39,877 bases of DNA from an uncultured Collinsella sp. (GTDB lineage Bacteria > Actinomycetota > Coriobacteriia > Coriobacteriales > Coriobacteriaceae): NCBI GenBank assembly GCA_959601045.1, contig CAUGNZ010000023.1, positions 1 to 39,877 of the forward strand, given 5' to 3'. A program made the translations under genes and the position numbers. The notes beneath the pieces were generated by a model. That model made no database searches and was not told where the DNA came from. It saw only the letters and a list, made by a program, of their open reading frames with translations. Below, one piece after another: positions 18,907 through 27,193 of the stretch. Numbering within the stretch: position 1 is the stretch's first letter; every line of letters begins with the position of its first letter.

Positions 18907-19227
18907 TTAGAACGGCATGCCCGGGATGTTGAGGCCGCCGGTGATGGCGCCCATCTGCTTGTTGGCGAGCTCGTTGACACCGCGGACGGCCTCGTTGACG
19001 GCAGCCATGATCATGTCCTGCAGCATATCGACGTCCTCGGGATCGAGGGCATCGGGGTCGATGGTGAGGTTGACGAGCTCCATCTCGCCGTTAACGGTCA
19101 CCTTGACCATGCCGCCGCCGGCAGAGGCGTCGACGGTCTGGGACTTAAGGTTTTCCTGCGCGGCGGCAAGCTGCTCCTGCATCTTGCGAGCCTGCTTCAT
19201 CATTTGCTGCATGTTCATACCGGCCAT
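18907..19227 (-). CDS. YbaB/EbfC family nucleoid-associated protein
   Basis: A 106-residue DNA-binding protein that forms a dimer and coats or bends DNA. The methionine/glutamine-rich N-terminal helix (MNMQQMMKQARKMQEQ) and the central VKVTVNGEMELVNLTIDP strand region are typical. AAAGGAGCC lies before ATG 19227. It is followed by recR, with which it is almost always paired; they are thought to act together in repair or nucleoid organisation, though the exact role is unsettled. Confidence 0.95.
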   Translation of the reverse strand: MAGMNMQQMMKQARKMQEQLAAAQENLKSQTVDASAGGGMVKVTVNGEMELVNLTIDPDALDPEDVDMLQDMIMAAVNEAVRGVNELANKQMGAITGGLNIPGMPF

Positions 19228-19300
19228 GATGGCTCCTTTACGTGCGGCCGCGCGACAAGCTGCAAGGGCAGCCGGAGCGCGACGGGACTTTCAAACTCAA

Positions 19301-19309
19301 ATCGTACCA
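19301..19309 (-). promoter_or_regulatory. Extended -10 promoter of the ybaB-recR operon
   Basis: On the minus strand TGGTACGAT gives TG, one base, TACGAT, with no convincing -35. The leader would be about 65 nt. The 347-bp gap 19228-19574 holds, besides this, the half-site cluster at 19387-19421 and a promoter for the plus-strand gene; no gene is evident. Confidence 0.35.
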
Positions 19310-19386
19310 CGGCGCGGGGCAAGCAAGCGGGGCGGACACGCTACCTCAGTCGATATACATGTCCTTGAGCGTGACGCACGCCCAAG

Positions 19387-19421
19387 ATTATGCAAGGTCG
19401 AATTATGCAAGGTTGCATAAT
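19387..19421. promoter_or_regulatory. Operator-like cluster of three half-sites
   Basis: ATTATGCAA occurs at 19387-19395 and 19402-19410, and its inverse TTGCATAAT at 19413-19421. The latter two form a perfect dyad with a two-base gap; the first lies 15 bp (about one and a half helix turns) from the second. It stands in the divergent region between ybaB and the membrane protein gene at 19575 and looks like the site of a helix-turn-helix dimer. Confidence 0.6.
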
Positions 19422-19533
19422 TATCTCAAGCTACATCTAGCAGAGCTGGAACCAGGCAGTTTATGCGTAGGGCTACAAGGCTACATGGCAAAATGCCGAG
19501 CCGCTGCTCGAGGCGGCACGCATGGCGGCTGGG

Positions 19534-19539
19534 TATAAT
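19534..19539 (+). promoter_or_regulatory. -10 box TATAAT of the gene at 19575
   Basis: A perfect TATAAT preceded by TGGG, with no recognisable -35 at 17 bp. The message would start near 19546 and have a leader of about 29 nt including GGAGG. Confidence 0.5.
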
Positions 19540-19574
19540 TTGATTGTCATAGATGACGATTTGGAGGTGCCCTC

Positions 19575-20048
19575 GTGAATGTCCCAGCCGTACTCCAAAA
19601 CATCCGCTCAAAACACCCCGTTGCATATGTGGTTCTCTATCTCTTTGTCGTCTGGGTATTACTGGTTATCATCACCCATGCCATAGCTTTTGGAGCAGAA
19701 CTGCTGATAGCCAGCTCGGACCAGCCCGTCGTCAAATGGGAGACGACCGATGAATGCACCGACGGAACCCGAACCATTTACTACAACAGCCCGTCCCTCT
19801 ACCAAGAGTTCAAGGTCAAGATAAAGGACTCCAAGATTGTCGATGCCGAACTGGGCTCTTTATTTACAATCGGAGCAACCGTCAACGCCGAGCAAGTCGA
19901 GTACACGGACAGCCATGCGACGTATCGTATCGACCTCAGCATCCTAGGCCGACCGTCACGCGCCTGTCTGCTCGAATGCGATATACGCGGCACCACGTTG
20001 CACATGTCCGAAATACAGATGCGCCCGGGCAAGGGGCTCTCTTCTTGA
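19575..20048 (+). CDS. Membrane-anchored protein of unknown function
   Basis: A 157-residue protein with one strong membrane helix at residues 16-38 and an outer domain of about 115 residues rich in Thr, Ser, Asp and Glu, with predicted beta strands and two or three cysteines. I do not recognise a family. GTG 19575 is supported by GGAGG seven bases upstream and a TATAAT box 35 bp before. It is a single gene, convergent with dnaX, with only 21 bp between stop codons and no clear terminator. Confidence 0.75.
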   Translation: MNVPAVLQNIRSKHPVAYVVLYLFVVWVLLVIITHAIAFGAELLIASSDQPVVKWETTDECTDGTRTIYYNSPSLYQEFKVKIKDSKIVDAELGSLFTIGATVNAEQVEYTDSHATYRIDLSILGRPSRACLLECDIRGTTLHMSEIQMRPGKGLSS

Positions 20049-20069
20049 GCAGTATACCCGCCTGCGCAG

Positions 20070-22550
20070 CTACTCCACCGGCTTGAAGATGGTGGACTGG
20101 CCGAAGACGCTGCGGATGAGGGCTTTGGCCTCGTCCTCGGTCTGCGGGATGCTCGGGGCTGCACCCTGATGGCCGAAGGGGCCGCCCGCACCGGAGTTGG
20201 ACTCCCAGGGAGCTGCAGGAGCGTCCTCCTCTTTGGGGGCAGTTGCAGCGGACTTGGGCGCGGACGCCGCACCCGGCACGTCGAACGGAGGCAGATCGTC
20301 CCCACCAGCATCGGCAACAAAACCGCCAACCATGGCATCGTCGTAGGGAACCTGCTCGGATTCCCATGGCGCAGACGGCGCGGCGGGCTGAGCCTTGGGA
20401 GCGGACGCGCGCTCGGGCGCTCGGGGCGCGGGCTCGGTCGGGAGCTTGCCCGTGGCAGGAGCGCCGGCGGGGTTGTCGGAGCGCAGCCAGGGGGCTTTGC
20501 CCAGGTCAGACGACTTGGGCGCGGGCGAGGCGGGCTTGGGAGCGGGTGTCGGAGCAGCCGGTTTGGCCATGACGGGCTTAGGCGCCGACGGGGTCGGCGC
20601 CGCTATCGGTGCTGCTTTTGGCTGCGTCGCGCTGGCGCTCGAGGATGCAGGGGCCGCCGAGGACACGGGTTGCGGGTCCGCAGATACCGCAGCCCGTGCA
20701 GATGGAGAATGCTCCTCATGTTGAGGAGCCGGCGTGCCACCCCCATCCAGGACATAGTCGACGGTACGACGACCGAAGACCGCACTGACTGTCGGCAGGA
20801 CCACCGACTGCGTGTCGGCGCGTCCAAGCATCTTGATGGCAAAGGTCGAGCCCGCGGGGAACGAGACCGTGAGCCTGGAGCCGTCGTCAGCCGTGGCGCG
20901 GGCATTGAGCAAAAGCCCCGCGTAGGAAGCCTGACGCGCCTTGACACGCTCGACAACCTCGGCCCATTTGCGCTGCAGCTCTCCGGCATCCTCGACCGCG
21001 GGCGTCTCGGCAGTACCGGCGGCGGCAACCTGGGCGGCATTGTTGGACTGGGGCTTAGGTGCCGGAGCGGTGGCAGGCGCGGGAGCCGCAACGGGCTGAG
21101 GCGTCGGAGTCGGCGCAGGCTGAGGTGCAGGCGCTGCAGGCTTGGAAGCTGACACGGACGCAGAACGGGACGCAGGCTGGGCAGCCGGAACAGCAGCACC
21201 ACGGTCCCAAGGCATACCGCCCTGGCGCGCGGACGTAGCAGCGGGGGCAGCGGATGCCGCCGGAGCGGCAGCACGAGCGCCCGAAATTAGCGTCGGCTGT
21301 TGGGCAGCAGCGGGTACGGATGCTGCAGGCGCGGCGGCCTGAGCAGCAGCCACGCTCGCCGGCACGGCGCCGTTGGCAACCATGGCCTCCAAGCGGGCCA
21401 CGCGCTCGGCCAATGCCTCAATCGTTAAATCGGCCTCGGGACGTGCCAGGCGCGTGCAGGCGATCTCGAGCACCAGGCGCACGTCGCTCGCGCCCCTCAT
21501 CTCCAGTGCGGCATCGTCGAGCACCGTCAGCACACGGGCCAGGCGGTCGGCAGGATGCTCGCCAAAGGCAGCGGCCTCGGCAGCAAGCGCCTCGGCCTGC
21601 TCGGAGCCGCCCTCAAACAGCTCGGCACGGGCACCGGCAACGCAGGCAACGTACACGTCACGCACATGCGCCACCAGGTCGCGCGTCAGCTCCAGCAGGT
21701 CGTTTCCTTCCTCGACCTGCGCACGGATCAGTCCATAGAGCTCGGCAACATCGCGATCGGCAATGGCGCGGGAAAACTCGCCCAGAATCTGGTCCGAAAC
21801 CTCGCCTAAAAGCGAGCGGGCGTCGTCCGCATGCACAGAACCGTTGCCAAAGACGCTCAGCTGCTCCAGCGTGGACAGCGCGTCGCGCATACCGCCCTTG
21901 GCATGGCGCGCCACGATAGCCAGCGCCTCATCGTCGTAATCGAAGCCCTCCTGCTCGCACACGTATGCCAGGCGACGCTCGATATCCTCGTTGCCGATGC
22001 GATGGAAATCGAAACGCTGGCAGCGCGAGAGGATGGTCTCCAGAATCTTTTGCGGGTCGGTGGTGCACAGCACAAAGATCACGTGTGCCGGCGGCTCCTC
22101 GAGCGTCTTGAGCAGCGCGTTGAACGCCGCCGTCGTGAGCATGTGGACCTCGTCGATGATATAGATCTTGTACTTGCCGCGCACCGGGGCAAAGTTGACG
22201 GAGTTGATGATTTCCTCGCGCACATTGTCCACGCCCGTGCGGGAGGCGGCATCGAGCTCGTAGACATCGGGGTGGTTACCCTCGGCAATGAGCTCGCACT
22301 CCTCGCAAGTACCGTCGGGCATGCAGCCGCTTGCACCCTCGGCGCGCGCCGCCTCGGCATTGCGGCACAGCAGCGCCTTGGCCAGAATGCGCGCCATGGT
22401 GGTCTTGCCCGTGCCGCGCGGTCCGCAGAACAGGTAGGCGTGGGACAGGCGCCCCTCGGTGATGGCGTGCTCGAGCGTCGAGACGATATGCTGCTGGCCC
22501 ACCACGGAGTCAAAGGTGAGCGGGCGATACTTTCGGTACAACGATTCCAT
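20070..22550 (-). CDS. dnaX: DNA polymerase III subunit gamma/tau
   Basis: The clamp-loader ATPase of the replisome, 826 residues. The AAA+ domain carries Walker A GPRGTGKT at 43-50, zinc-binding cysteines C62, C76, C82 and C85, Walker B IIDEVH at 131-136, and the sensor region with LSRCQRFDF. Clamp-loader domains II and III run to about residue 380. The tail (about 390-826) is a long Ala/Pro-rich linker interrupted by a folded section near 530-630 (KWAEVVERVKARQASYAGLL), which is the tau-type polymerase-binding part. ATG 22550 has GGGGGAG six bases upstream; the longer frame to 22661 is not supported. I saw no slippery A-run that would indicate a programmed frameshift for a short gamma form. 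Confidence 0.96.
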   Translation of the reverse strand: MESLYRKYRPLTFDSVVGQQHIVSTLEHAITEGRLSHAYLFCGPRGTGKTTMARILAKALLCRNAEAARAEGASGCMPDGTCEECELIAEGNHPDVYELDAASRTGVDNVREEIINSVNFAPVRGKYKIYIIDEVHMLTTAAFNALLKTLEEPPAHVIFVLCTTDPQKILETILSRCQRFDFHRIGNEDIERRLAYVCEQEGFDYDDEALAIVARHAKGGMRDALSTLEQLSVFGNGSVHADDARSLLGEVSDQILGEFSRAIADRDVAELYGLIRAQVEEGNDLLELTRDLVAHVRDVYVACVAGARAELFEGGSEQAEALAAEAAAFGEHPADRLARVLTVLDDAALEMRGASDVRLVLEIACTRLARPEADLTIEALAERVARLEAMVANGAVPASVAAAQAAAPAASVPAAAQQPTLISGARAAAPAASAAPAATSARQGGMPWDRGAAVPAAQPASRSASVSASKPAAPAPQPAPTPTPQPVAAPAPATAPAPKPQSNNAAQVAAAGTAETPAVEDAGELQRKWAEVVERVKARQASYAGLLLNARATADDGSRLTVSFPAGSTFAIKMLGRADTQSVVLPTVSAVFGRRTVDYVLDGGGTPAPQHEEHSPSARAAVSADPQPVSSAAPASSSASATQPKAAPIAAPTPSAPKPVMAKPAAPTPAPKPASPAPKSSDLGKAPWLRSDNPAGAPATGKLPTEPAPRAPERASAPKAQPAAPSAPWESEQVPYDDAMVGGFVADAGGDDLPPFDVPGAASAPKSAATAPKEEDAPAAPWESNSGAGGPFGHQGAAPSIPQTEDEAKALIRSVFGQSTIFKPVE

Positions 22551-22666
22551 GGGTGCTCCCCCGGGTATACTGAGTCTTGTTGCCGCGGCGGCCATGCGGT
22601 CGCACGGCATACTGCATTCCATAATAACCCGTACGGCGAGCCCGCCGCGATAGGAGTCCAAAGAGC

Positions 22667-23383
22667 ATGGCAGACGCAGAGAGCAACCTCGTTCCCTCCG
22701 AAGCAGCCGACCAGGTCGAGGTCGCGCTCGAGGAGCAGGCCGCAGCCGACGACGGCATCCTGTACCTCAACGAGTACCAATACGAAAACGACCTCGTCAC
22801 CGACTTCGCCCGCCTGGTCGCCTCGCCCAGGCGTCGCGGCTCGCTGTATGTCGCCGCGGCAATTGCCGCGCTCATCGGCATCGGCATGCTGGTGGCCGGC
22901 GGCAACTGGATCAAGTTTGGCGTCGTCTTGATCGTATTCGGCGCCTTTTTGGCCTGGTGGAGCAAAAACCTGCACCACACCCTCGCCCGCGACTTTATCG
23001 ACGCCGTTGAGGCCGACGAGTCCATGGGTGGCCGCTATCGCCGCGTCGCCGCCAACGAGGACGGCCTGATGGTTTGGGGCACGAGCGGCAAGTCGCAGTT
23101 CTTCCCGTTTGAAAAGCTCGACCACGTGCTCGACGGCGAGCGCATCTTTGTGGCCATGTTCGCCGACCAGGGCGTGACGATCCCTAAGGACACCTTTGTC
23201 CGCGGCGATGCCGAGCAGTTCGGTCCCTTCCTTAAGGCGCGCATCAACAAAAAACTCCGCATCGAGACCAAACGCAAGAAGATGAAGGCAGAAAAGGCCG
23301 CTGCCGAAGCAAAACAGGGCGACAAGCCCCAGGAGACCAAGGGCAAGCAGCGCAAGCAGAAGAAGAGCAAGAAGAAGCGGTAG
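22667..23383 (+). CDS. Two-helix membrane protein with Lys-rich tail
   Basis: A 238-residue protein with an acidic N-terminus, two membrane helices (about 60-77 and 83-98), a cytoplasmic domain whose order recalls YcxB-like proteins (FFPFEKLDHVLDGERIFV), and a tail of about 40 residues dominated by Lys and Gln that may bind nucleic acid or phospholipid. AGGAG lies nine bases before ATG 22667. It is divergent from dnaX across 116 bp, where CATAATAA at about 22620 could serve as -10 for either side. Function unknown. Confidence 0.8.
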   Translation: MADAESNLVPSEAADQVEVALEEQAAADDGILYLNEYQYENDLVTDFARLVASPRRRGSLYVAAAIAALIGIGMLVAGGNWIKFGVVLIVFGAFLAWWSKNLHHTLARDFIDAVEADESMGGRYRRVAANEDGLMVWGTSGKSQFFPFEKLDHVLDGERIFVAMFADQGVTIPKDTFVRGDAEQFGPFLKARINKKLRIETKRKKMKAEKAAAEAKQGDKPQETKGKQRKQKKSKKKR

Positions 23384-23411
23384 GCCGGCCGACACCGAAG
23401 GCGCCTCGTCC

Positions 23412-23451
23412 CGCGCCCGATTCCGGGCCGGGGCGCCTGGAATCGGGCGCG
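23412..23451. terminator. Bidirectional terminator between convergent genes
   Basis: CGCGCCCGATTCC (23412-23424) and its exact inverse (23439-23451) form a 13-bp stem with a 14-base loop. It separates the plus-strand membrane protein gene from the minus-strand exported protein gene. No good U-tract is present on either side. Confidence 0.65.
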
Positions 23452-23488
23452 CGTACCGCCAATGGACCCGTTTTGCCTTGCTCTCGAG

Positions 23489-24157
23489 CTATTTCACTTC
23501 AAACCTTAAGAGCCTCCGCTCCGGCAGATCGGTCATCTTCATCGTGTAAGTCCCGGGAAATGCTTTCTCAAAACGGACGGTCTCGTAACCTTCGAAATAG
23601 TCGTTGGTGTTCTGCATCATAAATGGGACGAGCAACTCGTTTTCTGCCCCAACCTCCACGGCAAACGCAGCAGAGCCGCCAAGGACCGGCATGGCTTGCG
23701 TTATCAGATCGGTATTGACTACAAAATCATAGTTTGGCGCAGACTCCGGAACCAGATGCCAAACATACGCTTTGATTCCACCGTCGATATTATCCCTATT
23801 TCTGACACGCATCTTTACGGCGATAACGCACGTGATGTCGGCATCCTTCAGTCTCGTTTTCGTATCCACGGTGCCATATTTTGAATAATCGTCATGTGCT
23901 CGTTTGAGATACTCGCGCGGCGTGAGCAGCTCCGCCCCGTCTATGCAAAACGAATACCCGTCAGTCGCCACATCCTTCGACCCCAGAAACGCCCCATCCA
24001 TCGAGAGCCATTCGCCCTCCGCATAGTATTTCTCAGGAATGACCGTCCGGTTCCCGTTAACGGCGCTCACCCTCATGCCCGCAAGGCCGGCAGCAGCACA
24101 GCCGAAAAGCGCGAGCGCCGACCTTCTTGTCCACAGGGTCTTCTTCATCGCGCTCAC
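23489..24157 (-). CDS. Exported protein at the end of the ABC operon
   Basis: A 222-residue protein with a basic N-terminus (TRRSALAL), a hydrophobic stretch and a possible lipobox LFGC near residue 19, suggesting a lipoprotein. The mature part appears beta-rich, with an ITCVIAVKMRVRN strand pattern and a C-terminal FPGTYTMKMTDLPERR. I do not recognise the family with confidence. GTG 24157 overlaps the stop of the ATPase gene as GTGA; ATG 24148 is an alternative three codons in. Position suggests an outer component or immunity lipoprotein of the ABC module. Confidence 0.8.
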   Translation of the reverse strand: MSAMKKTLWTRRSALALFGCAAAGLAGMRVSAVNGNRTVIPEKYYAEGEWLSMDGAFLGSKDVATDGYSFCIDGAELLTPREYLKRAHDDYSKYGTVDTKTRLKDADITCVIAVKMRVRNRDNIDGGIKAYVWHLVPESAPNYDFVVNTDLITQAMPVLGGSAAFAVEVGAENELLVPFMMQNTNDYFEGYETVRFEKAFPGTYTMKMTDLPERRLLRFEVK

Positions 24158-24798
24158 GACCTTTCCCGAACTTTCACAACGGCACCGTCGCGCATGCAGT
24201 AAACCCGATCGGCCAGCTCCTCGAGCACCTCTCCGTCATGGCTGGACAGAAGGACCTCGCGACCCGTTGATGCCGCCATCGCCACAACGCGCTTGAGCAT
24301 TTCCACGCCCGCTTCGTCGAGGGCATTTGTTGGCTCATCGAGAACGAGTAGCTTCGGCTTTTCCATAATTGCCGCAGCTATCCCCAGACGTTGCTTCATC
24401 CCAAGCGAGTATGCTCGGAACTTCTTTTTTTCGTCTGCATCGAGCCCCACGAGCCGCAGGGCAGAGCGAATGTCCTCGGGGGTGGCAACGCCCTTGATCT
24501 GGGCGATGAGCTCCAGATTGTCGTAGCCAGACAGATATCCCAAAAAGGAAGGCGCCTCGATCAACATCCCCAGACTCGGCGGGAACGAGATGTCCGCCCC
24601 AAGCCTTTGGCCATCGATAGAGATTTCGCCTTCGGTAGGCTTGATCAATCCGCAGACCGCTCGCATGAGCATGGTCTTGCCCGAACCGTTTATCCCCTGA
24701 AGTCCGACCACGGTCCCAGGGTCAACCTCGATGGACACGTTGCGCAGGACATCGTTTTTGCCCATGCGCTTCGATACGTCCCTAACGATCACGCTCAT
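24154..24798 (-). CDS. ABC transporter ATP-binding protein
   Basis: A 214-residue ATPase of the type paired with separate permeases in antibiotic-resistance, bacteriocin-immunity and ABC-2 exporters. Walker A is GINGSGKT near residue 37, signature YSLGMKQRL near 129, Walker B LLVLDEPTNALD near 150, and the switch His is in SSHD. The signature differs from LSGGQ in the way typical of ABC-2 systems. ATG 24798 is preceded by AAGGGGGA and overlaps the stop of the permease gene as ATGA. Confidence 0.93.
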   Translation of the reverse strand: MSVIVRDVSKRMGKNDVLRNVSIEVDPGTVVGLQGINGSGKTMLMRAVCGLIKPTEGEISIDGQRLGADISFPPSLGMLIEAPSFLGYLSGYDNLELIAQIKGVATPEDIRSALRLVGLDADEKKKFRAYSLGMKQRLGIAAAIMEKPKLLVLDEPTNALDEAGVEMLKRVVAMAASTGREVLLSSHDGEVLEELADRVYCMRDGAVVKVRERS

Positions 24799-25631
24799 AT
24801 CTTGTCCCCCTTTTCTAAAAGGTCTGCCCTTCGAAACCACAGTCCGCCCAACGATAGGCATAACGACATAAGCCCAATTGATGACAAGACACTCGAGCCC
24901 GCCGCGATTCCCTCTTTGACAATTCCACCCCAGCGCAACAGCATCAAGGCGTTACCCAATAGCGCCCAATGTCGTGCATATGCCGAGCAGATCAGGTAGC
25001 TCATTAAAACCACAAACGAGACTGACGACCCAAGCACAAACCCAACCGCTGCCTGCGCAAACGCAAGCGCCTCAAAAGCAAATAAGAGACCTATGAAAAA
25101 CGGCAGCGCATCTGCCTCGGCAGCTTTGAGAAACCACGGCGCCAAATTAGCCAGTTGAAGCGACTCACCATGAATGACCGCGCTGAACGAGGAGCTCACC
25201 ACCAAGCTCCAAATCACAACAGAGCAAACCACCACGAGCAGTGAAAATGCCGTTACTGCCGCCACCAAGATAAAACGCGAGACCCACCAAAGGGTTCTTG
25301 CCCGGCATCGAACAAGCGCTTGCAAACCAAACCCGTGCAACGATTCGGTCGGATAGTCGAGTGTTGTATAGAGAATAAGCAGAATGAGAAATAGCCATCC
25401 TAGCGGAGGCACAAACATGACCCCGGGCCTAGGCTCAAACGGAGCAGATCCGGCAAACACGAGCGCAAGATTATCCGCAAACCCCAAGGTATCCGTTCTA
25501 ACCCCATACACAGAAGACAATCCGTAGGCGTACACCAAGTTCGCAACGGTCACTGCCGCAATTGCAATAAAAGTGATGATGTTCTTCTTCAAAACGGTCC
25601 TCAGGTCCGCGGCGACCAGCCTAAACAGCAT
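24795..25631 (-). CDS. ABC-2 type permease, second subunit
   Basis: A 278-residue integral membrane protein with about six helices, an N-terminal cytoplasmic stretch (LVAADLRTVLKKN) and a helix right after it, as in ABC-2 permeases. ATG 25631 shares its first base with the TGA of the preceding permease (TGATG), so the two are made together. GAGGTGG lies before it. Substrate unknown; forms a heteromeric channel with the upstream permease and the ATPase. Confidence 0.85.
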   Translation of the reverse strand: MLFRLVAADLRTVLKKNIITFIAIAAVTVANLVYAYGLSSVYGVRTDTLGFADNLALVFAGSAPFEPRPGVMFVPPLGWLFLILLILYTTLDYPTESLHGFGLQALVRCRARTLWWVSRFILVAAVTAFSLLVVVCSVVIWSLVVSSSFSAVIHGESLQLANLAPWFLKAAEADALPFFIGLLFAFEALAFAQAAVGFVLGSSVSFVVLMSYLICSAYARHWALLGNALMLLRWGGIVKEGIAAGSSVLSSIGLMSLCLSLGGLWFRRADLLEKGDKI

Positions 25632-26512
25632 CAGACCACCTCGCGTCTTTTCCACGCCCCAGAAAAAGCCAACGAAGCAAGGGTCAATAATATGATTTCC
25701 GCAAAACCGGCTCGAATGTCTGGCCAGTTATTCAGCGATTCCGACCTGATGCTGTTGAGGATATTGCAGTTAAACCCCACACAAGCCATTACGCCGAAGA
25801 TCCAGCCATTTGCAAAATGCCACGCAACCATTAGCAGATACGGGACAATTATCGCTTTGATTCTGCTACGAAACAAAATTGAGAAGCCAGTTACAGCCAT
25901 GGATAAAGTCCCGAGCGTGACAGCATCGAACAGCGTGTATGCGAGCACATATGACAAAGGATGCGAATAAAATAGACCGGAGAAGTAGCTATGCAGGTAA
26001 AGTCCTACGTAAGTCGACTCATCGACCCGAGGAAGATACGCAGGAAAAAGCATCGAGACGATCAGGAAATTGACGAGCAGAGGAATGGCAGTCACTGTAA
26101 ACGCGGAGAGGAAAGCAGACAGCATCTTTACGTTCACGTACGCCTTTCTGGAAACGCGCGTGCATATCTGCATGTCATAACCACTCAAACGCTCAAAGAG
26201 ACACGACCAAGATCCAGCCAACATTGCAAGCAGGGGCAGTGCATAGAAAAACACCGACGCAGACAGTGGCGCGTTCGCGCTCACAACAATCCAGTTACCG
26301 AAGCTGCTTTCACGTGTTTGACCGAGATAATTTTCGGCTTGCACGCCAACGCCGTAACCAAAAGAAAGAAGGTTGTGACGCTCTTTTTCCAAATTTGCCC
26401 ACGGCTCCAGCGCGGCAGCTATTGCAACTGCGACCGCAATCAAGAGAGCAAGGATAAAAGCTGGACGTCTAATCGTTTTCGACAGTTCGTATCTTGCGAG
26501 CTTTTGGTTCAT
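25631..26512 (-). CDS. ABC-2 type permease, first subunit
   Basis: A 293-residue integral membrane protein with about six helices. The N-terminus (YELSKTIRRPAF) and the large loop between helices 1 and 2 are typical of ABC-2 permeases of lantibiotic-immunity style. ATG 26512 follows GGAGGAGGA. The gene begins 54 bp after the small secreted protein gene, with a hairpin in between (26525-26551). Confidence 0.87.
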   Translation of the reverse strand: MNQKLARYELSKTIRRPAFILALLIAVAVAIAAALEPWANLEKERHNLLSFGYGVGVQAENYLGQTRESSFGNWIVVSANAPLSASVFFYALPLLAMLAGSWSCLFERLSGYDMQICTRVSRKAYVNVKMLSAFLSAFTVTAIPLLVNFLIVSMLFPAYLPRVDESTYVGLYLHSYFSGLFYSHPLSYVLAYTLFDAVTLGTLSMAVTGFSILFRSRIKAIIVPYLLMVAWHFANGWIFGVMACVGFNCNILNSIRSESLNNWPDIRAGFAEIILLTLASLAFSGAWKRREVV

Positions 26513-26524
26513 ACGTCCTCCTCC

Positions 26525-26551
26525 CCCTTCCGACCCAGAAAGCCGGAAGGG
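26525..26551 (-). other. Intercistronic hairpin
   Basis: CCCTTCCG (26525-26532) and CGGAAGGG (26544-26551) are perfect inverted copies between the secreted-protein gene and the permease gene. The stem borders the permease ribosome site. It may raise the stability of the upstream message or lower translation or transcription of the transporter genes, giving more secreted protein than transporter. Confidence 0.55.
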
Positions 26552-26566
26552 AGCCATTTCAAACAA

Positions 26567-27079
26567 CTATGCGGGAAGCTTGTGGAAATGCCCGACACAG
26601 TCGGGGCTCCATACACCAATAACAGTGCCGTAGCCAGACTCCGCCCATGCAGTCAGTCGCGCCGCAGATCGCCCGTTCTCACGGACGAGGTTATACATTT
26701 CCCACTGTCCCTTGTGATTCGAACGATACGTTCCCTGAGTACAATTCATGCTGCCGCTACCGCTTGTGTTATACGCACCGTCTGTATATAACCGAAGCGG
26801 ATTTCCCGTATGGCCCTGGATATCCAGATAGAGCGATGAGGAATCATCCTTTTGACGGTAGCCAGTTGCACTCGTCCCGGCACATTGAAAACTAAATGCC
26901 TTATCGGCATTGTTCGTACAGGTCGTAATTCCCGTATCGGCGTTTTGAGTAATGCTGGAAACCTGAGAGGTGTCAAACTCCTCTTGTGCAAACGATGCAG
27001 CGGGAACCCCTAGGGACAGACCAGCTGCAATCACCAAGCCGACTCCGATTCGAGCAATAGCGCTCCTTGGCTTAATCAT
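26567..27079 (-). CDS. Small secreted protein, candidate bacteriocin-like or stress protein
   Basis: A 170-residue precursor with a signal peptide (about residues 1-32, hydrophobic core IGVGLVIAAGLSLGV, likely cleavage ASFA-QEE). The mature 138 residues are rich in Ser, Thr, Gly and Asn, with four cysteines (TTCTNN, FQCAG, MNCTQG, PDCVGH) that could form two disulphides. The FSF...YRQKDDSSSLYLDI pattern recalls small secreted proteins (DUF2712-like) encoded beside ABC transporters; this is a tentative match from memory. ATG 27079 follows GGAGAAGG; a TTG at 27091 extends the frame but is not needed. It heads the ABC gene group and follows the regulator gene. Confidence 0.8.
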   Translation of the reverse strand: MIKPRSAIARIGVGLVIAAGLSLGVPAASFAQEEFDTSQVSSITQNADTGITTCTNNADKAFSFQCAGTSATGYRQKDDSSSLYLDIQGHTGNPLRLYTDGAYNTSGSGSMNCTQGTYRSNHKGQWEMYNLVRENGRSAARLTAWAESGYGTVIGVWSPDCVGHFHKLPA

Positions 27080-27152
27080 GGCCTTCTCCAATCAAAAGCG
27101 GCTAACAATGCGTCGACGCACGGCAACCTTCGCATGAATAGAGAAAGATGTC

Positions 27153-27193
27153 TGTAAACACCCGCTATTGAGTTGATTGCTCAGGCGTTTACA
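27153..27193. promoter_or_regulatory. Dyad TGTAAAC...GTTTACA before the secreted-protein gene
   Basis: TGTAAAC (27153-27159) and GTTTACA (27187-27193) are inverted half-sites centred 34 bp apart. They overlap the regulator stop codon and lie about 75-115 bp upstream of the secreted-protein start. It could be the target of the adjacent LuxR-type regulator or a terminator-like fold. Confidence 0.4.

Noticed and set aside
22079..23395. 438-codon minus-strand frame crossing dnaX and its neighbour
   Set aside because: Runs through the start region of dnaX and antisense to the plus-strand gene in the wrong frame; no domain.
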